Part shown: positions 42,101-52,358 of the stretch, one piece after another
How positions within the stretch are numbered: position 1 is the stretch's first letter
Layout: the number at the start of each line of letters is the position of its first letter
NCBI RefSeq assembly: GCF_008086045.1
Contig: NZ_VSEY01000035.1
Coordinates: forward strand, 1-64,000
Source of the DNA: Nonomuraea sp. PA05
Lineage (GTDB): Bacteria > Actinomycetota > Actinomycetes > Streptosporangiales > Streptosporangiaceae
Direction of reading: 5' to 3'
Length of the DNA: 64,000 nucleotides
Made by a program: the position numbers and the translations under genes
Notes under the pieces: model-generated
The model's database searches: none
What the model was told of the DNA's origin: nothing
The model's input: only the letters and a program-made list of their open reading frames with translations

Positions 42101-42645
42101 CCGCCATCAACCAGCAGCGGCGTTCCCCCAGCGTGGCCTCGTTACTGGTGCCGCTGGCCATCGGCGGCCTGGTGGTGCTCGCGCTCGGCGTGTACGGGCG
42201 GGCGCACACGCCGACGGGGTTCGCCGTCGGCGTGGCGGGCTTCTCCGCGGCGCTGCCGATGAAGGTGTGGCTGACCACCGGCGCGTTCCTGCTGGCGATC
42301 GTGCAGGTGGTCTCGGCCCTGTCGATGTGGGGCAAGCTCGGGATCAACATCCCGGCCGCCGTGCACCGCTGGTCGGGCCGCCTGGCGTTCGTGCTCACGA
42401 TCCCGGTGGCCTTCCACTGCCTGTACGCCCTGGGCCTGCAGTACGACGTCCCGCGCGTGCTCGCGCACTCGCTGCTCGGCTGCTTCTTCTACGGCGTGTT
42501 CACCGCGAAGATGCTGGCCCTGCCCAAGCGCGACACGCCGGGCTGGACACTGCCGGTGCTGGGCGGGCTGGCGTTCACGGCGCTTGTGGGGCTCTGGCTG
42601 ACCTCGTCGTTCTGGTTCTTCACCGCTGTCGGCTTCAAGGTGTGA
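42097..42645 (+). CDS. DUF6529-like membrane protein
   Basis: A 182-residue protein with five or so membrane helices. Conserved His residues in VHRWSGRLAF, VAFHCLYALG and LAHSLLGC recall cytochrome b561-type transmembrane haem ligands. It matches actinobacterial proteins I know as DUF6529. A role in membrane redox is inference. Its ATG is within the stop of the preceding secreted-protein gene (ATGA); its end overlaps the convergent lyase gene by 11 bases. Confidence 0.75.
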   Translation: MTAINQQRRSPSVASLLVPLAIGGLVVLALGVYGRAHTPTGFAVGVAGFSAALPMKVWLTTGAFLLAIVQVVSALSMWGKLGINIPAAVHRWSGRLAFVLTIPVAFHCLYALGLQYDVPRVLAHSLLGCFFYGVFTAKMLALPKRDTPGWTLPVLGGLAFTALVGLWLTSSFWFFTAVGFKV

Positions 42646-43567
42646 AGCTCTTCGTACGGCTGAGCCCGGCCGCCCGCCCCTTGGCGGCCACGACGAGCGC
42701 CATCTTCCTGGAGGCCTCGTCGATCATCTCGTCGCCCAGCATGACCGCGCCGCGCTTCTCGACCGAGGTGTAGTACTCGTACGCCTCCAGGATGAGCTCG
42801 GCGTGGTCATAGTCCTCCTGCGCCGGCGAGAACACCTCGTTGGCGGCCTCCACCTGCGACGGGTGCAGCACCCACTTGCCGTCGAACCCGAGCGCCGCCG
42901 ACCGCTGCGCCACCCTGCGGAAGCCCTCGACGTCCTTGATCTGCAGGTAGGGCCCGTCGATGACCTGCAAGTCGTGCATCCTGGCCGCCATCAGCAGCCG
43001 CATGAGGATGTAGTGGTAGGCGTCGCCCTCGACGTAGCCGGGCGGCTGCTCGCCGACGACCAGCGTGCGCATGTTGATGGAGGCCATGAAGTCGGCGGGG
43101 CCGAACACGAGCGTCTCCAGCCGGCCGGACGACCCGGCGATGGCGTCGGCGTTCACCAGGCCGCGCGCGTTCTCGATCTGCGCCTCGATGCCGATGCGGC
43201 CCACTTCGTAGCCCATGGTCTTCTCGATCTGCGTGAGCAGCGTGTCGAGCCAGACGACCTCGGTCGGGTCCTGCACCTTGGGCAGCATGACGCAGTCGAG
43301 GTACGCACCTGCCCCCTCGACGATCTCGATGACGTCGCGGTACGTCCACTGCGTGGTCAGGTCGTTCACCCTGACCACGCGGGTCTTGCCCGTCCAGTCC
43401 CCCTCGCGCAGGGCGGCCACGATGTTGGCCCGCGCCTCTTCCTTGGCCAGCGGGGCCACGGAGTCCTCCAGGTCGAGGAAGATCTCGTCCACGGGCAGGG
43501 TCTGGGCCTTCTCCAGGAACCGGGGGTTGCTGCCGGGCACGGCCAGCACAGAACGTCGTGAGCGCAT
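42635..43567 (-). CDS. HpcH/HpaI-CitE family lyase, malyl-CoA lyase-like
   Basis: A 310-residue TIM-barrel enzyme. SRRSVLAVPGSNPRFLEKA starts the CoA-binding part; the Mg-binding and catalytic residues lie in FLDLEDSV, RIGIEAQIENARGL and FGPADFM. The C-terminal KWVLHPSQV segment with a following acidic residue is typical. Relatives cleave malyl-CoA or beta-methylmalyl-CoA into glyoxylate and an acyl-CoA (ethylmalonyl-CoA pathway or acetate assimilation). No pathway partner is adjacent, so the substrate is inferred only from sequence type. Confidence 0.85.
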   Translation of the reverse strand: MRSRRSVLAVPGSNPRFLEKAQTLPVDEIFLDLEDSVAPLAKEEARANIVAALREGDWTGKTRVVRVNDLTTQWTYRDVIEIVEGAGAYLDCVMLPKVQDPTEVVWLDTLLTQIEKTMGYEVGRIGIEAQIENARGLVNADAIAGSSGRLETLVFGPADFMASINMRTLVVGEQPPGYVEGDAYHYILMRLLMAARMHDLQVIDGPYLQIKDVEGFRRVAQRSAALGFDGKWVLHPSQVEAANEVFSPAQEDYDHAELILEAYEYYTSVEKRGAVMLGDEMIDEASRKMALVVAAKGRAAGLSRTKSFTP

Positions 43568-43605
43568 GCGGACACGCTACTGGCCGTCCGGTTACAGTCG
43601 GATCC

Positions 43606-43983
43606 GTGAGCGATAACACCACCGTCATCCAGGAGGGCGCCAAGAAGTCCGGCATCCTCTGGCTCACCCTCGACCGTCCGCGCCTGGCGTGGCACGCCTG
43701 GCACGACGGCGCGATCTACCTCGTGACAGGGGGCGAGGAGCAGGCGCTGCCCGGCCTCGACGGTCTCGACCGGGTGCGCGTCACGCTGCGCAGCAAGGAC
43801 AACGGGGCCAGGCTGGTGGAGTTCGAGGCCGCGGTGTCGGTGGTGGACCAGGCGGCGGCGGCCGACGTCGTGGCGGTGCTGGCCAAGGAGCGGCTCAACG
43901 CCCGCGACAGCGAGCACCTGACCGAGCGCTGGGCCCGCGAGTCCACGGTCTGGCGCCTCACCCCGTCTCCGGCCGGGAGCTGA
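43606..43983 (+). CDS. Conserved-looking protein of unknown function, 125 residues
   Basis: A soluble alpha/beta protein (ILWLTLDRPRLAWHAWHDGAIYLVTGG, then VRVTLRSKDNGARLVEFE and WARESTVWRLTPS). The beta-barrel-like start resembles pyridoxamine-5'-phosphate-oxidase-type folds, but no flavin-binding motif is clear. GTG 43606 has TACAGT seven bases upstream, a leaderless-type promoter. It is divergent from the lyase gene and overlaps the convergent transporter gene by 26 bases. Confidence 0.65.
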   Translation: MSDNTTVIQEGAKKSGILWLTLDRPRLAWHAWHDGAIYLVTGGEEQALPGLDGLDRVRVTLRSKDNGARLVEFEAAVSVVDQAAAADVVAVLAKERLNARDSEHLTERWARESTVWRLTPSPAGS

Positions 43984-44932
43984 TCACCTCAGGAGTCGCG
44001 ACCGCCTCCGGCTGCTCGACGATCTCCGGGTGGCCGCCGGAGGTGGCGGTCTGGGCGAGCAGCGCGCCCGACAGCACGAGCAGGCCGCCGATGATCTGGA
44101 ACACGCCGAGCGCCTCACCGACCAGCGCCCACGCCACCATCGCCCCGCCGATGACCTCCAGCGACGCCACGGTGGCGCCCACGGCGGCCGACAGCCGCCG
44201 CACGGCGTTGACCCCCAGGATGTAGGCGATCACGGTGGCGATCAGCACCATCCACAGGTACGCCCCCAGCACCGGCAGCCGCAGCCCGCCCTCCGGCGCG
44301 GCGGTGACGGTGAAGGCGTCCCACGGGATGTCCCACGGCCGGGCGAACGGGATGAGCACCACGGCCGCCCCCGCCATGCCCCAGGCGATCAGGCCGAGCG
44401 GGTCGACGTCGTCCCCGAAGCTATCGTTCATCAGGAAATATCCGGCGCAGCACGCGCCGGCCAGCAGCCCGAGCAGCAGGCCCAGCGCGTCCAGCCGGAG
44501 CCCCTGCCACGCCTCCACGACGATCCCGAGCCCCACGACAGCGACGACGGCGCCCACGTACGCGGCGCGCGCGAGCCGTACCTTGCGGATGAGCCGCACC
44601 CAGGCGACCACCATCACCGGCGCCATGAACTCCAGCAGCAGCGCGACCCCCACCGGCAGCCGCGTGATCGCCACGAAGTACAGCGCCTGCACCCCGGCCA
44701 CCGCCATGACGGCGTAGAGCGCGAAGAACGGCAGCATGGACCTGGGGATCCGCAGCGCGCGCGGCCTGAGGAGGGCCAGCGCGGCCAGGAGCAGCAGCCC
44801 CGCGCCCGCCATGCGCGTCCACACGGCCTCGATGGGCGCCAGCCCGGCGGCGATGAGGTACTTCGCCATCGGCCCCGAGAACGCGAAACAACACGAGGAC
44901 ACGAACGCCAGCGCCAGCCCCGCATACCTCAT
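43958..44932 (-). CDS. EamA/DMT-family transporter
   Basis: A 324-residue protein with ten membrane helices in two EamA repeats, each starting with the ALAFVSSCCFAFSGPMAKYL-type and LLAGACCAGYFLMN-type segments. Members export amino acids or metabolites or act in drug tolerance. A short cytoplasmic tail (GGHPEIVEQPEAVATPEV) follows. The substrate is unknown. It shares the upstream region with the MgtE/CBS gene at 45029. Confidence 0.86.
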   Translation of the reverse strand: MRYAGLALAFVSSCCFAFSGPMAKYLIAAGLAPIEAVWTRMAGAGLLLLAALALLRPRALRIPRSMLPFFALYAVMAVAGVQALYFVAITRLPVGVALLLEFMAPVMVVAWVRLIRKVRLARAAYVGAVVAVVGLGIVVEAWQGLRLDALGLLLGLLAGACCAGYFLMNDSFGDDVDPLGLIAWGMAGAAVVLIPFARPWDIPWDAFTVTAAPEGGLRLPVLGAYLWMVLIATVIAYILGVNAVRRLSAAVGATVASLEVIGGAMVAWALVGEALGVFQIIGGLLVLSGALLAQTATSGGHPEIVEQPEAVATPEVISSRPETG

Positions 44933-45028
44933 CGCACACCATCCATCACGTAATCACCGTTTAGCGGGTTTGATACTGACACGGCGGGCGTCAGAAAGGA
45001 AAGAGGGCAGCGCTGTTAGCCTGGCCAC

Positions 45029-46240
45029 GTGAAGATCTTCGTGGCCCGGCTTCCCGGGACCCCGGTCTTCGACCCGGCAGGAGACCAGATCGGCCGGGTC
45101 AGAGACGTCGTGGTCGGGCTGCGCATCGGCCGGCGCCCCCGGGTGCACGGCCTCGTGGTGGAGGTGCAGCCGCGCCGCCCGGTGTTCCTGCCCATCACCC
45201 GGGTACGCCGCATCGAGTCGGGATCCGTGGTCTTCACAGGACGGCTCAACATGCGCAGGTTCGAGCAGCGCGCCACCGAGACGCTGGTCATCGGCCAGAT
45301 GCTCGACCTCACGGTGAGCCTCGGCGACCAGCCGATGACGGTCTACGACGTGGCCATGGAGGAGCTGAAGCCGTCCGCCTGGGAGATCACCAAGGTCGCC
45401 GTCTACAAGGGCAGGCGGCGCGAGCCGCGCACGGTCGACTGGGGCGAGGTGTCCGGGTTCGACACGCTGCAGAAGGACCAGGGGGCGGCCGGGCTGATCG
45501 CCGCGTTCGAGTCGCTGCGCGCCGCCGACATGGCCAGCGCGCTGCACGACCTGCCCATCAAGCGGCGCGTCGAGATCGCCCGCGCGCTGCGCGACGACCG
45601 GCTGGCCGACGTGCTGGAGGAGCTGCCGCCCGACGACCAGATCGGCATCCTGGGCAGGCTGGAGCCCGAGCGGGCGGCCGACGTGCTGGAGGAGATGGGT
45701 CCCGACGACGCCGCCGACCTGCTGCACGACCTGCCGGAGGAGCAGGCGGCCGAGCTGCTGGCGCTGATGGAGCCTGGGGAGGCGGCGCCGGTGCGGCGGC
45801 TGCTGACGTACCCGGAGACCAGCGCGGGCGGCGTGATGACCAGCGAGCCGGTGATCCTGCCGCCCAACGCCACCGTGGCCGAGGCGCTGGCGCACATCAG
45901 GCAGCAGGACCTGACGCCCGCCGTGGCCTCGCAGGTCTACGTGACCAGGCCGCCGACCGAGACGCCGACGGGCGCGTACCTGGGGGTCACGCACTTCCAG
46001 CGGCTGCTGCGCGAGCCGCCGTCCACGCTGCTCGGCGCCGTGCTCGACCCGTCGATCGACCCGATCAGGCCGGAGTTCACGCTCCGGCAGGTGACCTACT
46101 ACCTGGCCCACTACAACCTCGTCGCCGCGCCCGTGGTGGACGAGCTGGGCCGCCTCGTCGGCGCCGTGACCGTGGACGACGTGCTGGACCACCTGCTGCC
46201 CGAGGACTGGCGCGAGAGGGCCGACGACCGTGACGACTGA
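45029..46240 (+). CDS. PRC-barrel, MgtE N-domain and CBS-domain protein
   Basis: A 403-residue cytoplasmic protein. Residues 1 to about 110 look like PRC-barrel sheets (PVFDPAGDQIGRVRDVVVG). Then comes an MgtE N-terminal superhelix with its repeats (VLEELPPDDQIGILGRLEPE, ADLLHDLPEEQAAELL), followed by a CBS pair starting AGGVMTSEPVILPP. The transmembrane channel of MgtE is absent, so it is probably a Mg or nucleotide sensor. The same pair (this gene plus DUF1003) occurs near mrp in M. tuberculosis. It overlaps the DUF1003 gene by 11 bases. Confidence 0.87.
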   Translation: MKIFVARLPGTPVFDPAGDQIGRVRDVVVGLRIGRRPRVHGLVVEVQPRRPVFLPITRVRRIESGSVVFTGRLNMRRFEQRATETLVIGQMLDLTVSLGDQPMTVYDVAMEELKPSAWEITKVAVYKGRRREPRTVDWGEVSGFDTLQKDQGAAGLIAAFESLRAADMASALHDLPIKRRVEIARALRDDRLADVLEELPPDDQIGILGRLEPERAADVLEEMGPDDAADLLHDLPEEQAAELLALMEPGEAAPVRRLLTYPETSAGGVMTSEPVILPPNATVAEALAHIRQQDLTPAVASQVYVTRPPTETPTGAYLGVTHFQRLLREPPSTLLGAVLDPSIDPIRPEFTLRQVTYYLAHYNLVAAPVVDELGRLVGAVTVDDVLDHLLPEDWRERADDRDD

Positions 46241-46790
46241 CCGCCTCGACCAGCCCAGGGAGCTGCGGCGCACGCTGCGCCCGCACTACGACCCGGAGGC
46301 CTTCGGCCGCCTGTCGGAGCGGATCGCCCGCTTCCTCGGCACCGCCCGGTTCCTCGTCTACATGACCGTGTTCGTGGCGCTCTGGGTGATCTGGAACGCG
46401 GTCGCCCCGCAGGGTTGGAAGTTCGACCCCTACCCGTTCATCTTCCTCACGCTGATGCTGTCGCTGCAGGCGAGCTATGCCGCGCCGCTCATCCTGCTGG
46501 CTCAGAACCGGCAGGACGACCGCGACCGTATCCAGTACGAGCAGGACCGCGAGGCCGCCGAGCGCAACCAGGCCGAGATCGAGTACCTGACCCGCGAGAT
46601 CGCCGGGCTGCGCCTGGCGATCAACGACGTGGCCACCCGCGACTACCTGCGCGCCGAGCTGGGCAGGCTGCTGGAGGAGATCAGGGAAACCGGCCAGGCC
46701 GCCGAACCCGGCCGCCCGCTCAAGGGCGCCGGCCAGGCCGCCGAGCCTGCCCGTCCGCTCAAGGGATCCGGCCGGGACGCGGAGCGCTGA
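46230..46790 (+). CDS. DUF1003 membrane protein
   Basis: A 186-residue protein with two membrane helices (FLVYMTVFVALWVIWNAV and FIFLTLMLSLQASYAAPLIL) containing the NRQDDRDR signature of DUF1003. A coiled helix follows (YEQDREAAERNQAEIEYL). The last 40 residues hold two copies of AGQAAEPxRPLKG, from a tandem duplication of about 45 bases near 46692-46769. GTG 46230 overlaps the upstream MgtE-like gene, suggesting joint function in ion handling. The 3' end overlaps the marR gene by 32 bases. Confidence 0.85.
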   Translation: MTTDRLDQPRELRRTLRPHYDPEAFGRLSERIARFLGTARFLVYMTVFVALWVIWNAVAPQGWKFDPYPFIFLTLMLSLQASYAAPLILLAQNRQDDRDRIQYEQDREAAERNQAEIEYLTREIAGLRLAINDVATRDYLRAELGRLLEEIRETGQAAEPGRPLKGAGQAAEPARPLKGSGRDAER

Positions 46791-47241
46791 GCCCGTCCTC
46801 CAGCCTGGCGAGCAGGCGGCGCACCTGGGCCATCTCCCCCGCGCCGAGCAGGTCGACGAACTGTCTCCTGATGCCGCGCAGGTAGGTCGGCGTCGCCTCG
46901 GCCAGCCGGGCCGCGCCCCGGTCGGTCAGCACCGCGAACAGGCCGCGCGCGTCGTCGGCGCACGCCTCGCGGATCGCCAGGCCGTCGCGTTGGAGACGGT
47001 CGATGAGCCTGGTCAGGCCGCTGCGCGAGAGCAGGACGCGCTCGGCCAGGTCGTTCATGCGCAGCCGCCGGTGCGGGGCCTCGGCGAGCTGCGCCAGCAC
47101 CTCGTACGAGGCCAGCGGCAGCGCGTGCGCGACGAGCAGCTCACTCTCCAGATGGCGGGTGACGCGCACCTGCGCACGCTGCAACATGCGCCAGACCTCC
47201 AGTTCCCCGGCGGTCAGGCTCTCGTCGCGCAGAAGAGTCAC
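46759..47241 (-). CDS. MarR-family transcriptional regulator
   Basis: A 160-residue winged-helix regulator: LASYEVLAQLAEAPHRRLRM, the recognition helix in LLSRSGLTRLIDRLQRDGL, and the wing ADDARGLFAVLT. An inverted repeat over its own promoter (47251-47276) suggests autoregulation. GTG 47241 has TAAGGT six bases upstream, so it may be leaderless. Ligand and other targets are unknown; mrp is divergent from it. Confidence 0.88.
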   Translation of the reverse strand: MTLLRDESLTAGELEVWRMLQRAQVRVTRHLESELLVAHALPLASYEVLAQLAEAPHRRLRMNDLAERVLLSRSGLTRLIDRLQRDGLAIREACADDARGLFAVLTDRGAARLAEATPTYLRGIRRQFVDLLGAGEMAQVRRLLARLEDGLSAPRPGRIP

Positions 47242-47250
47242 GGAGTAACC

Positions 47251-47276
47251 TTAGACGTTGCCGCACAGACATCTAA
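47251..47276 (-). promoter_or_regulatory. Inverted-repeat operator over the marR promoter
   Basis: TTAGACGT (47251-47258) and ACATCTAA (47269-47276) form an inverted repeat with seven of eight matches and a ten-base gap. On the minus strand TTAGAT (47276-47271 region) is a -35 with 17 bases to TAAGGT (47253-47248). The repeat thus covers the whole core promoter, as expected for MarR autorepression. Confidence 0.5.
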
Positions 47277-47367
47277 CAGTGCGGATTAACCCAGCGCGCG
47301 CTCCGGTTCATACCATGGAGGGGCATCCTCGCTGGCGCTCAGCGCCTGTCACACCCATACCGACAAA

Positions 47368-47400
47368 GGAGGGACGGCACTCCCTCGTGCCGAGACTTCG
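47368..47400 (+). promoter_or_regulatory. Hairpin between ribosome site and start codon of mrp
   Basis: GGAGGG (47368-47373) is 27 bases from ATG 47401, too far to act. Between them CGGCAC (47375-47380) and GTGCCG (47387-47392) form a perfect six-base-pair hairpin. If folded it would bring the ribosome site to about nine bases from the ATG. The loop CTCCC could alternatively pair with GGAGGG and hide it. Confidence 0.4.
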
Positions 47401-48537
47401 ATGGCACCAACCCAGGAACTCGTGACGGCGGCTCTGTCCACCGTCATCGACCCGGAGATCCGTCGCCCGATCACGGATCTCGACATGGTCAAGAACATCG
47501 AGATCGCTCCCGACGGGGCGGTGCGCGTAGGCGTGTACCTGACCGTGGCCGGCTGTCCGATGAAGGACACCATCACCCGCGACGTCACCACCGCCGTCTC
47601 CAAGGTCGAAGGTGTGACGGGCGTCCAGATCGAGCTCGACGTCATGAGTGCCGAGCAGCGCAAGACGCTCCAGACCAAGCTGCGCGGCGACCGCGGGCCG
47701 GAGAAGGAGATCCCGTTCAACCAGCCGGGCTCGCTGACCCGCGTGTTCGCGGTGGCCAGCGGCAAGGGCGGGGTCGGCAAGTCGTCCGTCACGGTCAACC
47801 TGGCCGCGGCCATGGCCGCGAGCGGCCTCAAGGTGGGCATCGTCGACGCCGACATCTACGGTCACAGCATCCCTCGCATGCTGGGCGCCGCCGAGCGGCC
47901 CACCAAGGTCGAGGACATGATCATGCCGCCGGTGGCCCACGACATCAAGGTCATCTCGGTGGGCATGTTCAAGCCGCCGGGCAACACGCCGGTGGTCTGG
48001 CGCGGCCCCATGCTCGACCGGGCGCTGCACCAGTTCCTCGCGGACGTCTACTGGGGCGACCTCGACGTGCTGCTGCTCGACCTGCCCCCGGGCACGGGCG
48101 ACATCGCCATCTCGGTGGCGCAGCGGCTGCCCGGCGCGGAGATCCTGGTCGTGACCACGCCGCAGATGGCCGCCGCCGAGGTGGCCGAGCGGGCCGGCTC
48201 GATCGCCGCCCAGACCCACCAGCAGATCGCCGGCGTCATCGAGAACATGGCCTGGCTGCCCTGCCCGCACTGCGACGAGCGCATCGCCGTCTTCGGCGAG
48301 GGCGGCGGCCAGACGGTGGCCGACGCGCTGACCCGCACGCTGGGCGCGCGCGTCCCGCTGCTCGGCCAGGTGCCGATCGACATGCGCCTGCGCGAGGGCG
48401 GCGACGAGGGCAAGCCGCTGGTCCTGACCGACCCCGACTCGCCGGCCGCCGCCGAGCTGTCGAAGATCGCGGCCGGGCTGAGCAAGCGTTCCTCCAGCCT
48501 GAAGGGCCTGCAGCTCGGCCTGGCGCCGCGCCGCTGA
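47401..48537 (+). CDS. mrp: Mrp/ApbC-type Fe-S carrier ATPase
   Basis: A 378-residue P-loop ATPase of the Mrp/NBP35 family. An N-terminal MIP18 (DUF59) domain (ITDLDMVKNIEI, VAGCPMKDTI) is followed by the deviant Walker A GKGGVGKS near 121-128 and the cluster-binding C-x2-C in LPCPHCDE near 289. It assembles and delivers Fe-S clusters. The gene lies two genes from tatB-htrA-sigE, as in M. tuberculosis (Rv1229c). A clear intrinsic terminator follows. Confidence 0.93.
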   Translation: MAPTQELVTAALSTVIDPEIRRPITDLDMVKNIEIAPDGAVRVGVYLTVAGCPMKDTITRDVTTAVSKVEGVTGVQIELDVMSAEQRKTLQTKLRGDRGPEKEIPFNQPGSLTRVFAVASGKGGVGKSSVTVNLAAAMAASGLKVGIVDADIYGHSIPRMLGAAERPTKVEDMIMPPVAHDIKVISVGMFKPPGNTPVVWRGPMLDRALHQFLADVYWGDLDVLLLDLPPGTGDIAISVAQRLPGAEILVVTTPQMAAAEVAERAGSIAAQTHQQIAGVIENMAWLPCPHCDERIAVFGEGGGQTVADALTRTLGARVPLLGQVPIDMRLREGGDEGKPLVLTDPDSPAAAELSKIAAGLSKRSSSLKGLQLGLAPRR

Positions 48538-48553
48538 CCCGGCTGTTCCACGC

Positions 48554-48586
48554 GAAAGCCCCCTCCTTCGACGGGAGGGGGCTTTC
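48554..48586 (+). terminator. Intrinsic terminator between mrp and tatB
   Basis: GAAAGCCCCCTCC pairs with GGAGGGGGCTTTC around a short TTCGACG-type loop. The stem is flanked by A's on one side and T's on the other, so it can act in both directions. It sits 17 bases after the mrp stop and 32 bases before the end of tatB. Confidence 0.85.
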
Positions 48587-48617
48587 CATGCCTCCTGAAG
48601 GGCCGTGTACGGCTGTG

Positions 48618-48986
48618 TCAGGTCGCTTCGGCGTCGTAGGGCGGCAGCTCCCCGTAGCTGAGCTCATCGACCGGCTCAGGCGCGTACGGGGCCGCGGCGA
48701 CGGGCTCCAGCTCGCGCGGCTTGTCGGGGTTGTTCCAGTCGTCCTCGAGGTCGTCCAAGAGGTGCTTGCGGACGAAGTTGCGCGGGTTGAGGTCGGCCGG
48801 GTCGAAGTTCTGGAACTCCGGGCCCAGGCCCGCCCGCAGGTCGTCGCGTGCGTTGTTGGCCATCCGGCGCAGGTTGCGCAGCGTCTTGCCGGCCTGCGCT
48901 GCGGCCTGCGGCAGCCTTTCCGGACCGAAGACGAGCAGCGCGATCACGATCAGCGCTCCGATCTCCATCCACCCGAGTCCGAACAC
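48618..48986 (-). CDS. tatB: Sec-independent protein translocase subunit TatB
   Basis: A 122-residue TatB: short N-terminal membrane helix (MEIGALIVIALLVF), the FGPERLPQ hinge, an amphipathic helix (AAAQAGKTLRNLRRMANNA) and an acidic/Pro-rich tail. It recruits twin-arginine substrates with TatC. In actinobacteria it lies with htrA and sigE; here the order is the same as Rv1224-Rv1223-Rv1222-Rv1221. GTG 48986 has TAGGAG seven bases upstream. Confidence 0.92.
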   Translation of the reverse strand: MFGLGWMEIGALIVIALLVFGPERLPQAAAQAGKTLRNLRRMANNARDDLRAGLGPEFQNFDPADLNPRNFVRKHLLDDLEDDWNNPDKPRELEPVAAAPYAPEPVDELSYGELPPYDAEAT

Positions 48987-49107
48987 CGTGAGCTCCTACC
49001 GCAGTCAAACCTCTCCGAGGACAACCCCGGCCTATCCACAGACTAAGGGCTCCATCGGGTAGGTCGGTCGTCTCTCCCGGGTCATATCATCCACGGCCCG
49101 GAGAAGG

Positions 49108-49139
49108 CGTCCCGCCGCAGGGCCCCCCGCGGCGGGACG
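49108..49139 (-). terminator. Hairpin terminator after htrA
   Basis: CGTCCCGCCGC (49108-49118) pairs perfectly with GCGGCGGGACG (49129-49139); the loop is ten bases. It begins seven bases past the htrA stop. No T-run. It separates htrA from tatB, which has its own ribosome site and probably its own promoter. Confidence 0.6.
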
Positions 49140-49145
49140 GAAGGC

Positions 49146-50963
<1,818 letters not shown>

Positions 50964-51128
50964 CTAAGTCTCACCACTCCTTGGCTCGGCCACCGCAATC
51001 CTCGCTCTTGCGGCATACGAGGGTTATAAAGGTTTTGTCAGGACTTGCTTGTGACAATTCCCGAACCCAGATCGTATGCCCCGCGCGCCGCCGACTACGC
51101 CAACCGTTCGCTGCCCGGCATGAGCCGG
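50964..51128 (-). promoter_or_regulatory. Upstream region of htrA with promoter-like elements
   Basis: On the minus strand, AT-rich sequence around 51025-51055 contains CTGACA, then after 18 bases TATGCC, and a nearby TTGTCA. These could form a promoter for htrA separate from the sigE-rseA transcript. The assignment is weak. Confidence 0.3.
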
Positions 51129-51656
51129 TCAAGGGGTGGCGGTCGAAGAGCCGTTCGTAGGCGTAGTACGGGCCTGCTGCTGGAACAGTTCAACCGGCGG
51201 GGCCGGGTTGTTCTGGCCGATGCCGGTGGTCGCGAAGAAGGTGCCGATCGCCACGGCCGCCGAGACCACCCCGACGGCCACGTACGCCGATCGCCTCCTA
51301 CCACCGCGGCCAGGGCCCGAGGCTCCACCGGTGGCGTCCCTGCGCGGGCGGTTGTCCAGGGGTGCGATCGTGTGCGGCCCAGGGATGGGCACTCCCCCGA
51401 ACGTACGGCTGGGGAAAGGGCGCTCCCTCGGCGGCAGCGGCCCGCCCGGCTCCGCCATCCGGAGCAGGGACATCGTCAGGTCCATCGGCATCGCGGGGGT
51501 CTCAAGGGAGCGCAGGCGCGTCTTCAGCGCGCGTACCGACTCGACCTCCCGCCTGCAGTCAGCGCAGAATGTCAGATGCGCGAGCGCGCGCTCGCGCTCG
51601 GTGTGGTTGAGCTCTCCGTCGACCAGCGCGGAAACACGCTCTCCAAGATGGGACAT
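51129..51656 (-). CDS. rseA: Anti-sigma factor with ZAS domain (RseA-like)
   Basis: A 175-residue zinc-binding anti-sigma factor. The ZAS motif is H27-x3-C31-x2-C34 (AHLTFCADCR). After a Pro/Arg-rich linker a membrane helix (AYVAVGVVSAAVAIGTFF) lies near residues 120-140, with a Thr/Ser-rich exported tail. It holds SigE until envelope stress triggers its loss. ATG 51656 has GAGGAAG upstream and follows the sigE stop by one base, so the pair is co-translated. Confidence 0.9.
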   Translation of the reverse strand: MSHLGERVSALVDGELNHTERERALAHLTFCADCRREVESVRALKTRLRSLETPAMPMDLTMSLLRMAEPGGPLPPRERPFPSRTFGGVPIPGPHTIAPLDNRPRRDATGGASGPGRGGRRRSAYVAVGVVSAAVAIGTFFATTGIGQNNPAPPVELFQQQARTTPTNGSSTATP

Positions 51657-51657
51657 A

Positions 51658-52290
51658 TCAGACTTCCTCCCCACGGATCACGGTCGGGGGGAGTTGAGAA
51701 TTACGGGGGGCTCGATGGTCGAGAGCCTCCCGCAACTGCGCCCGGCCACGGTGAATACGGCTTCGGACCGTACCCAGCTTGACGCCGAGCGTGGCCGCGA
51801 TCTCCTCGTAAGACAGGCCCTCGATGTCACACAGCACGATCGCGGCCCGGAACTCCGGGGCGAGCGCGTCGAGGGCGGCCTGGATGTCGGGCTCCAGGTG
51901 GGCGTCGTCGAACGCCTGCGCCGGAGACGGCTCACGGCCGCGCAGCCGTTCGGCCGCGTCGTCCGCGAGACCCTCGAACCTGATGCGCTGCTTGCGCCGC
52001 GCCATGTCGAGGAACAGGTTGGTCGTGATCCGGTGCAGCCACCCCTCGAACGTGCCAGGGGTGTAGCTCGACAGCGACCTGAAAACCCGGACGAAGACCT
52101 CCTGAGTGAGGTCCTCGGCATCGTGGACATTGCCGGTCAACCGGTACGCCAGCCGATACACACGCGCGGAGTGCGTCCGCACGACCTCCTCCCACGTAGG
52201 AGGAGTCCAATCAGACGACACGGGAGTATCGGTCTGGTGGTCGCTTTCGTCCACCAGAACTCCTCTCTCTGGGACCACCGCTACCGCCAT
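51658..52290 (-). CDS. sigE: ECF sigma factor SigE
   Basis: A 210-residue ECF sigma factor with region 2 ([20 protein letters not shown], the -10 reading helices) and region 4 ([20 protein letters not shown], the -35 helix). It directs RNA polymerase to envelope-stress promoters. Position between an O-methyltransferase and rseA-htrA-tatB matches Rv1220c-Rv1221 in mycobacteria. ATG 52290 is chosen because an ECF-type promoter lies just upstream; the frame continues to 52485 without a better start. Confidence 0.93.
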   Translation of the reverse strand: MAVAVVPERGVLVDESDHQTDTPVSSDWTPPTWEEVVRTHSARVYRLAYRLTGNVHDAEDLTQEVFVRVFRSLSSYTPGTFEGWLHRITTNLFLDMARRKQRIRFEGLADDAAERLRGREPSPAQAFDDAHLEPDIQAALDALAPEFRAAIVLCDIEGLSYEEIAATLGVKLGTVRSRIHRGRAQLREALDHRAPRNSQLPPTVIRGEEV

Positions 52291-52358
52291 AGTGCCTGGT
52301 TTCGTCCCTTCGTGCGCACTGCCTGCCTTCCGGACCGGCAAAGCCCGTTTAAACCTGC

